Below, in pieces: positions 1 to 7,084 of a DNA stretch of 64,000 bases. Both the position numbers and the translations under genes were made by a program. This DNA comes from Paenacidovorax monticola (lineage in GTDB: Bacteria > Pseudomonadota > Gammaproteobacteria > Burkholderiales > Burkholderiaceae_C), in NCBI RefSeq assembly GCF_014489595.1, contig NZ_CP060790.1, positions 2,542,001 through 2,606,000 of the forward strand, in the 5' to 3' direction. Below the pieces are notes generated by a model that saw only the letters and a program-made list of their open reading frames with translations, ran no database searches and was not told the origin of the DNA. Numbering within the stretch: the first letter of the stretch is position 1; each line of letters opens with the position of its first letter.

Positions 1-173
1 ACCTTGTCGGCCAGCAGCACCTTGCCGCTGGCACGCAGGGGCTCGCAATCCAGCTTGGTGAACTGCTCATCCAGCCAGCGGCGGCCTGCTTCATGGGTCA
101 TGGGCGGTGCGCCCTCCAGGTCAAAGCGGAATTCCTGCTGGGGAGACAGAGTGACCGACACTTCGCTGTGCAT
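1..173 (-). CDS. Unknown protein, N-terminal part (runs off the window)
   Basis: A minus-strand gene starts with ATG at 173 and leaves the window after about 57 codons. A good ribosome-binding site (AAGGAAAGG) lies about 8 nt before the ATG. The visible protein begins MHSEVSVTLSPQQEF and is acidic and soluble-looking, with no signal peptide. It lies downstream of aroG on the same strand, 65 nt away, so it may be co-transcribed with it. I do not recognise the family from this fragment. Confidence 0.6.
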   Translation of the reverse strand, partial: MHSEVSVTLSPQQEFRFDLEGAPPMTHEAGRRWLDEQFTKLDCEPLRASGKVLLADK

Positions 174-237
174 GGTGTTGCCTTTCCTTTTTTCTGGGTA
201 TGAGGTGCGGTGAGCTTACACCCGCCACACCCCGGAT

Positions 238-1362
238 TCACTTACGCCCGCGGCGCGCGTGCACGGCGGCCGACAGTTCGCCCAGCATGGACACGGAGTC
301 CTCCCAACCCAGGCATGCGTCGGTGATGCTCTTGCCGTACTCCAGCGCAGAAGGCTCGTCCTTGCCCGGGGTGAACTTCTGCGCACCGGCGCTGATGTGG
401 CTCTCGACCATGATCCCGAACACACTGTGCGAACCGCCCGCGATCTGCGCTGCGATATCGCGCGCCACGTCTTTCTGCTTCTCGTGCTGCTTGGAGCTGT
501 TGGCATGACTGCAGTCCACCATCAGCGTGGCGGGCAGCTTGGCGGCCTCCAGGTCCTTGCAGGCAGCGGCCACGCTGGCGGCGTCGTAGTTGGGCGTCTT
601 GCCGCCGCGCAGGATGACGTGGCAGTCCTTGTTGCCGCTGGTGTGCACGATCGCCACCTGGCCATTCTTGTGCACCGACAGGAAGTGGTGGCCCCGGCTG
701 GCCGACTGGATGGCGTCCGTGGCGATGCGGATGTTGCCGTCCGTGCCGTTCTTGAAGCCGATGGGCGCCGAGATGCCCGACGCCAGCTCGCGGTGCACCT
801 GGCTCTCGGTGGTGCGCGCACCGATGGCGCCCCAGCTGATGAGGTCACCGATGTACTGCGGCGAAATCACGTCGAGGAACTCGCTGCCGGCCGGCACACC
901 CAGGCGGTTGATTTCGATGAGCAACTGGCGCGCAATGCGCAGGCCTTCGTCGATGCGGTAGCTCTCATCGAGGTACGGATCGTTGATGAGGCCCTTCCAG
1001 CCCACCGTGGTGCGGGGCTTCTCGAAATACACACGCATGACGACCTCAAGCGTGTCCTTGTACTGCTCACGCACGGCCTTGAGGCGGCGGGCGTAGTCCA
1101 GCGCGGCCGCCGGATCGTGGATGGAGCAAGGTCCCATGATGACCAACAGGCGGTCGTCCTTGCCGGCCATGATGTTGTGGATGCTCTTGCGGGTGCGCGT
1201 GATCAGCGTTTCCACCGCCGTACCCCGGATCGGGAAGAAGCGGATCAGATGCTCAGGAGGGGGCAGCACGGTGATGTCCTTGATACGTTCGTCGTCGGTC
1301 TGGCTGGTCTTGTCGACGCTGCGGTACCAGGCATCGCTGGCGGTGGAGGCTTGAGCGGTCAT
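238..1362 (-). CDS. aroG: 3-deoxy-7-phosphoheptulonate (DAHP) synthase, class I
   Basis: This 374-residue enzyme condenses phosphoenolpyruvate with erythrose 4-phosphate, the first step of the shikimate pathway, in the cytosol. Class I (AroG/F/H) hallmarks are visible: GPCSIHDP at about 77-84, PRTTVGWKG at about 115-123, GARTTES and GFKNGTDG in the middle, and DCSHANSSK near the C-terminus. The length fits the family. The reading frame stays open upstream, but ATG at 1362 gives the standard N-terminus and the upstream stretch is the regulatory leader. Expression is probably controlled by transcription attenuation through an aromatic-rich leader peptide and a terminator between 1396 and 1531. 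Which amino acid feeds back on the enzyme cannot be told from sequence alone. Confidence 0.96.
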   Translation of the reverse strand: MTAQASTASDAWYRSVDKTSQTDDERIKDITVLPPPEHLIRFFPIRGTAVETLITRTRKSIHNIMAGKDDRLLVIMGPCSIHDPAAALDYARRLKAVREQYKDTLEVVMRVYFEKPRTTVGWKGLINDPYLDESYRIDEGLRIARQLLIEINRLGVPAGSEFLDVISPQYIGDLISWGAIGARTTESQVHRELASGISAPIGFKNGTDGNIRIATDAIQSASRGHHFLSVHKNGQVAIVHTSGNKDCHVILRGGKTPNYDAASVAAACKDLEAAKLPATLMVDCSHANSSKQHEKQKDVARDIAAQIAGGSHSVFGIMVESHISAGAQKFTPGKDEPSALEYGKSITDACLGWEDSVSMLGELSAAVHARRGRK

Positions 1363-1395
1363 GGGGCTTTCTCTCGAACAGTGGAAAGGGGGGGC

Positions 1396-1436
1396 TGAAA
1401 AAACAAAAACCGCCGGGCTTTTCAGCGTCGGCGGTT
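1396..1436 (-). terminator. Attenuator terminator in the aroG leader
   Basis: On the minus strand AACCGCCG (1436-1429) pairs perfectly with CGGCGGTT (1415-1408), followed by a run TTTGTTTTTT. This is a Rho-independent terminator placed between the leader peptide and the aroG start. The GGCGG at the end of the leader-peptide gene (about 1485-1479) can pair instead with the CCGCC of the left arm, giving a competing antiterminator. Pairing is read from sequence; function is inferred. It could alternatively just end transcription of the upstream gene, but the leader peptide argues for attenuation. Confidence 0.8.
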
Positions 1437-1474
1437 GTCGTGTGAGGTATTTTGGGTGCTTGCGCGCTCGCCTC

Positions 1475-1531
1475 TCATCCGCCTGGGACAGAGAACCAAA
1501 AGTAAAAGTAAAAAGCGCTGCGCACTTGCAT
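1475..1531 (-). CDS. aroG leader peptide MQVRSAFYFYFWFSVPGG
   Basis: An 18-codon gene with seven aromatic codons in a row (Phe-Tyr-Phe-Tyr-Phe-Trp-Phe, residues 7-13), ending at TGA. It lies 113 nt before aroG, immediately ahead of a terminator with a possible antiterminator partner at its own 3' end. This is the classical architecture of amino-acid-controlled attenuation: ribosomes stalled at uncharged Phe/Tyr/Trp codons would leave the 3' GGCGG free to disrupt the terminator. No ribosome-binding site is seen; the likely promoter places transcription start at or next to the ATG, so it may be translated from a leaderless transcript. Confidence 0.85.
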   Translation of the reverse strand: MQVRSAFYFYFWFSVPGG

Positions 1532-1537
1532 GGGCCC

Positions 1538-1565
1538 AATGTAGCACAGTCCTGCGGCGGTGCAA
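1538..1565 (-). promoter_or_regulatory. Probable sigma-70 promoter for the aroG leader
   Basis: On the minus strand TTGCAC (1565-1560) and TACATT (1543-1538) are separated by 16 nt, a good match to -35 and -10 elements. The -10 box ends only 6 nt before the leader-peptide ATG, so transcription would begin at or very near the A of the start codon. Confidence 0.65.
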
Positions 1566-1598
1566 CATCCTTTCGCGTTGCGCTGCTGCAACGCCCGC

Positions 1599-2135
1599 TT
1601 ACCGTTCGCGTCTCAGCCAAGCCCGCAAACGGGCCAACAAGGGGCGCCGCCGCTTGGGCAGGTTGCTCGGCCACTCGCTTTGCAGGACATCGCCTTGCTC
1701 GTACATGTCGATGAGCAGCAAGGCATCGCCCAGCGTGCGCCATGCCAGCAGCTCAAACCGCGCGAAATGGCGCTGCTCTCTCCCGCTCTGCTGCTGCAAA
1801 GCGCTCTGCCAAGCGTCGGTACATGAACGGAACTCCCTCAGGGCACTTTGGTACGCCCCGAACTCGTAGAGTGCATGCCAAGCCGACCCCAGACTTGTGA
1901 GGAACACCTGATGCTCACGCGCTGCGCGCGCCAACGCCAGCACGCAGGAAAGAACCGTCTGCGGGGCCGCTCCTTCCCGCCGAGCCCTTACGGCCTCATC
2001 GATCAGCTGAGACATCGACCCGAGACTTTCGCGCAGCTCGCGGGTTTCTTCATCCGCCACACCCTCGCGCAAAAAACGGCTGAAGTCACCAAATGACTGT
2101 GCCGTGTGCTGCGAACCGAAGCGCGAAGATGTCAT
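1599..2135 (-). CDS. Unknown soluble protein, 178 aa
   Basis: The protein (begins MTSSRFGSQHTAQSFGDF) is predicted helical, without signal peptide or membrane segment, and ends in a very basic tail rich in Arg and Leu. I do not recognise a family. It lies upstream of aroG on the same strand and downstream of the carbamoyltransferase operon, separated from it by a terminator at 2197-2253. It may be specific to the lineage. Coding status rests on length, a plausible start and the lack of a better gene on the other strand. Confidence 0.55.
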   Translation of the reverse strand: MTSSRFGSQHTAQSFGDFSRFLREGVADEETRELRESLGSMSQLIDEAVRARREGAAPQTVLSCVLALARAAREHQVFLTSLGSAWHALYEFGAYQSALREFRSCTDAWQSALQQQSGREQRHFARFELLAWRTLGDALLLIDMYEQGDVLQSEWPSNLPKRRRPLLARLRAWLRRER

Positions 2136-2196
2136 AAGTCCACGGAGCTCCCAGCAAGCTACTTCTCACGCAAGACCCCCTGCGCACCCCGCCGCA

Positions 2197-2253
2197 GGAA
2201 AAAACCCCTCAGGCACCCAGCGGAACCTGCAAAAGTCAGGGCCGTTGGGTGCC
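2197..2253 (-). terminator. Rho-independent terminator of the carbamoyltransferase operon
   Basis: GGCACCCA (2253-2246, inside the last codons of the SGNH hydrolase gene) pairs with TGGGTGCC (2219-2212); inner bases can extend the stem, and a T-run follows at about 2204-2199. It closes the five-gene operon transcribed from about 6967. Confidence 0.7.
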
Positions 2254-3387
2254 GCTACCTAGCTGCTTGGACAGTTCGGCATGAATCGCGTTGGCAATGG
2301 CGGCGTTTCCCTTGTCCCCAAAATGGAACTGGTCCAGAAACATATCTTCCGCTGACGAAAGATGATCAAACATGCCGGAAAGATCTACGAATCTGAAATT
2401 TTTCAACGCCAGGCTTGAAAGACTCGATGACATGGCCTTGTAGCAATCCAGGTAGTAGTCCTTGGATGCCGACAAGAAGTCGCCTTCGCGGCGGGTCAAG
2501 CCCTTCTTTGTCACCGAAAGCGTCGGCTGCAGGAAGAACACCCAGTTCACACCCACGTTCTGCAACGCATGTGCTCCGATCCGGACATTCTTTTCCAACC
2601 GGTATGCCACCGTGGATGCGGGCACTTGCTGTGGTGCGGGGCGCACCTGGGGAAGATCGGACAACGCCTTGCGCCCCCCGATCTTCAAAGCGGCATTGGC
2701 GAGCGTTTGATAATATTCATCAGCAAACGCATTGAACCAGAGGACATTGCGCCCTGCATCAGCCCAGAAGACATCATTATTCCCCGAAAGGGAAATAATC
2801 AAATCAGGCTGCAGTTCAGAGAGATAATTTTCAATGGCGATGCGCTCATGAGTAGAAGACCATGCGGGATTGGCAAAGGTAAAGACCTCATATCGCACCC
2901 CGTCCTTCTTCCCCGTTGCTCTATTCAACAAGCCCTCCAAAATACCGCCGATCGTCTGCTCCTGGCTTGGGGCGCCCGAACCATAAGCGGTCGATCCTCC
3001 CGTCAGAAATATACGATACACGCCTGCCGGTTTGGGATTTTGCAACTCCTGCCGATTACGCATTTGCCAAGAGTTGATATAGGCATTCTGATGCTGCCCT
3101 GGAGACGGAGCGGTTCCCACAAAAGGCGTAGGCTGATTAGGGACAGCCCAGCTGATCACTCCGGCATCCACCGCTGGGTTGGAGTATGCATTCTTATAGT
3201 TATTGCGCTGCTCATCGGTCAGCTTGGTAACCGACAGGACTCCAGCCAGCGTTTCCCCTTTCTCCACCCACTGAATGGTCTTATCAACCTGCGCCGCCAT
3301 TGCATGAGTTCCCGCCCAGTACCCCAGGGCAGCAGGCAGGCACAGCAGCAATGTGGGCAAAAGAATATAAAGAAATTTCTTCATCAC
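2236..3387 (-). CDS. SGNH/GDSL-family hydrolase, membrane-anchored or exported
   Basis: This 383-residue protein starts with a hydrophobic segment (residues 4-22) that is a signal peptide or membrane anchor, so it acts outside the cytoplasmic membrane. The SGNH blocks are present: GGSTAYG (about 130-136, nucleophile Ser), SGNND (about 201-205, oxyanion Asn) and DQFHF (about 352-356, catalytic Asp/His). Such enzymes add or remove acyl groups on glycans. It is the last gene of an operon with an O-carbamoyltransferase, an SxtJ-like protein and a DUF5989 peptide. The start is GTG at 3387, directly after the upstream stop, or ATG at 3384. The gene is clearly AT-richer than the rest of the window. 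The substrate cannot be told from sequence. Confidence 0.85.
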   Translation of the reverse strand: MMKKFLYILLPTLLLCLPAALGYWAGTHAMAAQVDKTIQWVEKGETLAGVLSVTKLTDEQRNNYKNAYSNPAVDAGVISWAVPNQPTPFVGTAPSPGQHQNAYINSWQMRNRQELQNPKPAGVYRIFLTGGSTAYGSGAPSQEQTIGGILEGLLNRATGKKDGVRYEVFTFANPAWSSTHERIAIENYLSELQPDLIISLSGNNDVFWADAGRNVLWFNAFADEYYQTLANAALKIGGRKALSDLPQVRPAPQQVPASTVAYRLEKNVRIGAHALQNVGVNWVFFLQPTLSVTKKGLTRREGDFLSASKDYYLDCYKAMSSSLSSLALKNFRFVDLSGMFDHLSSAEDMFLDQFHFGDKGNAAIANAIHAELSKQLGSGTQRP

Positions 3388-3540
3388 TCAGAACAGAGTG
3401 TATATAAAGGGCGCTATGACCGAGCCTTGTCCAAAGACGAGCAATGCCCCCAGCATCAGCAGAACCGCCAGCACAGGAATCAAGACATACCTCTTGTGCT
3501 CACGGAAAAACAAAAACAGTTCCTTCAATAGTTCCAACAT
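3388..3540 (-). CDS. DUF5989-type small membrane protein, 50 aa
   Basis: A 50-residue peptide beginning MLELLKELFLFFREHKRYV, with one strongly hydrophobic helix (about residues 20-37). Length, sequence and place match the DUF5989 family that travels with SxtJ-like proteins and NodU/SxtI carbamoyltransferases. Its ATG at 3540 overlaps the stop of the SxtJ-like gene by one base (TGATG), so translation is probably coupled. It may be a small subunit of a membrane complex with its two upstream neighbours. No biochemical function is known to me. Confidence 0.8.
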   Translation of the reverse strand: MLELLKELFLFFREHKRYVLIPVLAVLLMLGALLVFGQGSVIAPFIYTLF

Positions 3541-3956
3541 CAGAATTGACGCTCCATGTGTTCGGGCTTCCTGGGAACCCTGTTGACTCGATAGGTTTTT
3601 GCTTGGCTGTCCCAGCGTTTCTGCAAGGTATCCTTGCCAAAGATTCTCATCGCCAAACCCAGCGGCGAAAAGACGACCACAAAGACAACTCCGAGAATGA
3701 TTCGGGTATTGACCCATCCCAATACTTCCGCAAAACGCATCCAATATCGGTATACGCCGCTCAATGCCTGAGGCCAAACGGCCCCGGTCAGGGCAAAGGC
3801 GATCGCAATACCCCAGGGCCACGAAGGCCACCGGGCAGACCACAGCCAAGGCAGGAAAAGGCCAAAAACCAGACCAATCGCCCCCCCCATGACCAAGCCG
3901 AATTTTCGCAGCTCCTGTGTGCGCCCGTCCTGGCCGGTTTCTGCATGAGACTTCAT
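3540..3956 (-). CDS. SxtJ-like membrane protein
   Basis: A 138-residue protein with hydrophobic segments at about 20-39, 45-65 and 85-105 and a basic C-terminal tail. It resembles the SxtJ family, small membrane proteins encoded beside carbamoyltransferases (first named in the saxitoxin cluster). It starts 10 nt after the carbamoyltransferase stop and overlaps the next gene by one base, so it belongs to a tight operon. Its role is unknown; tethering the carbamoyltransferase to the membrane is my inference. Confidence 0.8.
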   Translation of the reverse strand: MKSHAETGQDGRTQELRKFGLVMGGAIGLVFGLFLPWLWSARWPSWPWGIAIAFALTGAVWPQALSGVYRYWMRFAEVLGWVNTRIILGVVFVVVFSPLGLAMRIFGKDTLQKRWDSQAKTYRVNRVPRKPEHMERQF

Positions 3957-3966
3957 TATTTACCTT

Positions 3967-5802
3967 TCAATCCAACGCCAGTGCGCCCTTGCGTTGGAAT
4001 GCCTGCGCGTTCCGCTGCTCGCTCTTCTGCAGCAGCACATTACCTATGGCCAGATAATCCATGTCCGTTCCCATGAAACAACGATAGGCATCCTCAGGCG
4101 TGCACACAATGGGTTCTCCGCGGACATTGAACGACGTATTTACCAGCACCGGACATCCTGTCAAATGCTCGAATGCACTCAATAGCTGGTAGAACTCTGG
4201 ATTGCTGCGCTCATTGACAGTCTGAACGCGTGCAGAATAATCCACATGGGTAACAGCGGGAATGCTGGATCGGACCTGTTGCAATTGAGCCAGGCCTTCC
4301 AGTGTCTGGTCCGGCTTGGACTTGATGTTCTCATGCACCTGGGCAACCAAGAGCATGTATGGGCTGGGAACATCCAGATGGAAGTATTGACTGACAGCCT
4401 CTTCCTTCACCGCAGGAGCGAATGGACGGAATGATTCCCGGAATTTGATCTTCAGGTTCAACTGCGACTGCATAGCGCTTGAGCGGGGATCTGCCAAGAT
4501 GGATCGCGCCCCCAGTGCCCGCGGACCAAATTCCATTCTATTTTGGAACCACCCCACCACGTTCTCGTTCGCCAACAACTCAGCCACCCGCTCGCTCAGA
4601 CTGGCTTGGTCCAGAATTTCGTAGGTGGCCCCCAGTTCATCCAGCGTCCTGACGACCTCGTCCTGCGCAAATCGGGGACCCAGCAAAGACCCTTGCATGT
4701 CATCTGCCCCGCTCGAAACCGGGCGATGCCGCTCCTTTTTGCGGAACTTGTGGTGGGCGGCATAGGCGGCCCCGAGTGCGCCCCCAGCATCACCGGCTGC
4801 GGGTTGAATCCATATATTCTTGAAGACCTGCTCCCGGAGCAGGCGGCCATTTGCAACACAATTGAGCGCAACACCTCCAGCCATGCATAAGGAGTCCACG
4901 CCCGTTTCCCTTTGAAGTTGCCGGGCCAGCTTGAGCACGACCTCTTCAGTCACCACTTGTATGGAGGCAGCGATGTCCATATCGCGCTGGGAGGGAATGC
5001 TCTCCGGATCGCGCGGCGGGCCTTCAAACAAATCAGAGAACTTCTGATTTGTCATGCGCAGCCCAGTGCAATAGTCAAAATAATCAAGATTCAGTCGAAA
5101 CGACCCGTCATCCTTGACATCTATTAGGTTATCAAAGATACGATTGACATAGCTCGGTCGCCCATAGGGGGCCAGGCCCATCAGCTTGTATTCCCCAGAA
5201 TTCACCTTAAAGCCAAGATAATAGGTGAATGCCGAGTAAAGCAATCCAAGGGAGTGAGGAAAATCGATCTGCCACAGGGGATCCAACTCGGCGCCGTTGC
5301 CCAGCCATGCAGATGTGGTAGCCCACTCCCCCACGCCATCGAGGCATAAGACTGCTGCCTTTTCATAGGGGCTTGGATAGAATGCAGAGGCTGCATGCGA
5401 TTCATGATGCTCCGCAAACAATATTGGCGGTAGATCACTCTCCTTGCACCCCAGCAGGCTGGCCAGCTCCTTCTTGAGTGTCTTCTTCAGATACAGCTTC
5501 TCTTTGAGCCAGACCGGGACCGCTGCAACGAACGACTGAAATCCACGGGGGGCATAACTGAGATAGGTGTCCAACAGCCTCTCGAATTTCAAGATAGGCT
5601 TGTCATAGAATGCAATGGAATCCAGCTCGTGGACCTTGACATTCGCATCACGCAGGCAATATTCAATCGCATTCAAAGGGAATCCTGCATCATGCTTTGC
5701 TCGCGTAAAGCGTTCCTCTTGCGCCGCCGCAACAATCCGACCGGCCTGCAGCAATGCAGCAGCACTGTCATGGTAGTACGCCGAAATTCCCAATATATTC
5801 AC
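3967..5802 (-). CDS. NodU/CmcH/SxtI-family O-carbamoyltransferase
   Basis: This 611-residue cytosolic enzyme should transfer a carbamoyl group from carbamoyl phosphate, via carbamoyl-AMP, to a hydroxyl of a sugar or natural product. The N-terminal Kae1/ASKHA-like domain begins MNILGISAYYHDSAAAL and holds the metal-binding EHHESHAASAF (about 131-141). The C-terminal domain has FGPRALGARSI (about 430-440) and NTSFNVRGEP. Length is normal for the family. It is followed by SxtJ-like, DUF5989 and SGNH genes and preceded by a SASA esterase, a context for glycan decoration rather than antibiotic synthesis. Composition is AT-rich relative to the flanks, suggesting horizontal acquisition. The acceptor is unknown. 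Confidence 0.93.
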   Translation of the reverse strand: MNILGISAYYHDSAAALLQAGRIVAAAQEERFTRAKHDAGFPLNAIEYCLRDANVKVHELDSIAFYDKPILKFERLLDTYLSYAPRGFQSFVAAVPVWLKEKLYLKKTLKKELASLLGCKESDLPPILFAEHHESHAASAFYPSPYEKAAVLCLDGVGEWATTSAWLGNGAELDPLWQIDFPHSLGLLYSAFTYYLGFKVNSGEYKLMGLAPYGRPSYVNRIFDNLIDVKDDGSFRLNLDYFDYCTGLRMTNQKFSDLFEGPPRDPESIPSQRDMDIAASIQVVTEEVVLKLARQLQRETGVDSLCMAGGVALNCVANGRLLREQVFKNIWIQPAAGDAGGALGAAYAAHHKFRKKERHRPVSSGADDMQGSLLGPRFAQDEVVRTLDELGATYEILDQASLSERVAELLANENVVGWFQNRMEFGPRALGARSILADPRSSAMQSQLNLKIKFRESFRPFAPAVKEEAVSQYFHLDVPSPYMLLVAQVHENIKSKPDQTLEGLAQLQQVRSSIPAVTHVDYSARVQTVNERSNPEFYQLLSAFEHLTGCPVLVNTSFNVRGEPIVCTPEDAYRCFMGTDMDYLAIGNVLLQKSEQRNAQAFQRKGALALD

Positions 5803-5905
5803 AATATATAATTCCCAGCCGATTCAGAAATACAATCCAACCCGTTGCACAAAAGCCACTGCGGCACTCCGCCATGGCAATACCAAACATGACAAGGTCT
5901 CCCAA

Positions 5906-6967
5906 TCACCGTCTTGCCATCCAGTCATTGAGAGCCCTTTCCTCAGACGGCCGCAAGGCAAAGAAAGCGCGATACACCCTCGCTCCGAGATGGGCCTGGC
6001 CATACTCGTTGAAATGAACCCCGCCGGCAATCATTTCGCCTGAAAAGTCATCGGTATTCACGAGTCGGATGGACTTCGCAGACCTACCCACTTTCTGCTG
6101 CGCTCGCCTCACATACTTTCTGTGGGTCCAAGCCTTGTTGTCTTGAATTCGCCCGAGGACAACAGGAAAAAACCGATCATCAGCACATCCTCTTGCCACG
6201 ACTTCTCGCCGGAAGGCCTTGATGAATTTCCGCAAATTATTTTCATAGTTGCGAGCAGAAACCAGATCCAGCGCGTCCGTCTCCCCTTGCATGAAAAAGA
6301 GCCCGGCGACTCTCAGTCGAACCTCCGTCCGTTTGGAGTTGTAGGCATCGGCAATCATTGCCAACAGCTGATTGAAGAGGCGACCATCGTGAGACCAGCT
6401 ATCCCGCGTTGAATGAGGGCTGAGCGCAGCATTCGAGACTGCCAGCTTTACAATATAGTGATCGAAGGGACGCCGGCTATTGAGAAAGTGAGAAAAATAA
6501 ACCTCCGGTCCAAACAGGTCTACAGCCCTTGTATTGCGCGGAAACTCCCCAGGAACACCAGCAAAATTTTTATACCCGAACCCAGGCCGCGCCATGTGCC
6601 AGCCTGCAAATGATCGCCAGTTCACATGCACGGAATGTTCGGCGTCGTCATTTCCTGCCACTCCGGCTGGCGCCCCATAAATTCCATAAATCTTCACATT
6701 CGGGTAGACCGTCCCCTCCTGGACATAATCCTTGCTACCCGAAACATAGTTTCTGACGGAAGCCAGACCAACTGCATTGGACTGGCCGGCAATCACATAG
6801 ACTTGCCTCACTGGCACAGATGGCAGGGTATCCCGGACCTGACAAATCTGTGCATAGGCCCCGCCGCCGCCCAAAGAAAAAAGCCAAAGAGCAAATAGAT
6901 ATCCAAGAAAATCAGGTCGCCCGGTCCTGCAAAACTCCCTCGACATCATCAACTCTTTCAAGATCAC
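5906..6967 (-). CDS. Sialate O-acetylesterase-like (SASA/DUF303) secreted esterase
   Basis: A protein of about 353 residues with a basic start and hydrophobic stretch ending near AYAQ (residue 40), consistent with a signal peptide. SGNH-type motifs of the SASA family are visible: AGQSNAVG (about 60-67, nucleophile Ser), FMQGETDA (about 215) and GVHFNEYG (about 318, catalytic His). It probably removes acetyl groups from an extracellular carbohydrate. It is the first gene of the AT-rich operon, with 103 nt before the carbamoyltransferase. ATGs at residues 7 and 8 are alternative starts. The substrate is inferred from family only. Confidence 0.8.
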   Translation of the reverse strand: MILKELMMSREFCRTGRPDFLGYLFALWLFSLGGGGAYAQICQVRDTLPSVPVRQVYVIAGQSNAVGLASVRNYVSGSKDYVQEGTVYPNVKIYGIYGAPAGVAGNDDAEHSVHVNWRSFAGWHMARPGFGYKNFAGVPGEFPRNTRAVDLFGPEVYFSHFLNSRRPFDHYIVKLAVSNAALSPHSTRDSWSHDGRLFNQLLAMIADAYNSKRTEVRLRVAGLFFMQGETDALDLVSARNYENNLRKFIKAFRREVVARGCADDRFFPVVLGRIQDNKAWTHRKYVRRAQQKVGRSAKSIRLVNTDDFSGEMIAGGVHFNEYGQAHLGARVYRAFFALRPSEERALNDWMARR

Positions 6968-7084
6968 CCCATCGCACCCGAACGCTCTTCAAGCTCAATT
7001 TGCGTGAGGAAATTTTTGATTCTCCTCGATGAAGCCAGATGGTCAAGAGAGCCGTTGGCTACACCGCCATGAATCTCCTTTTGA

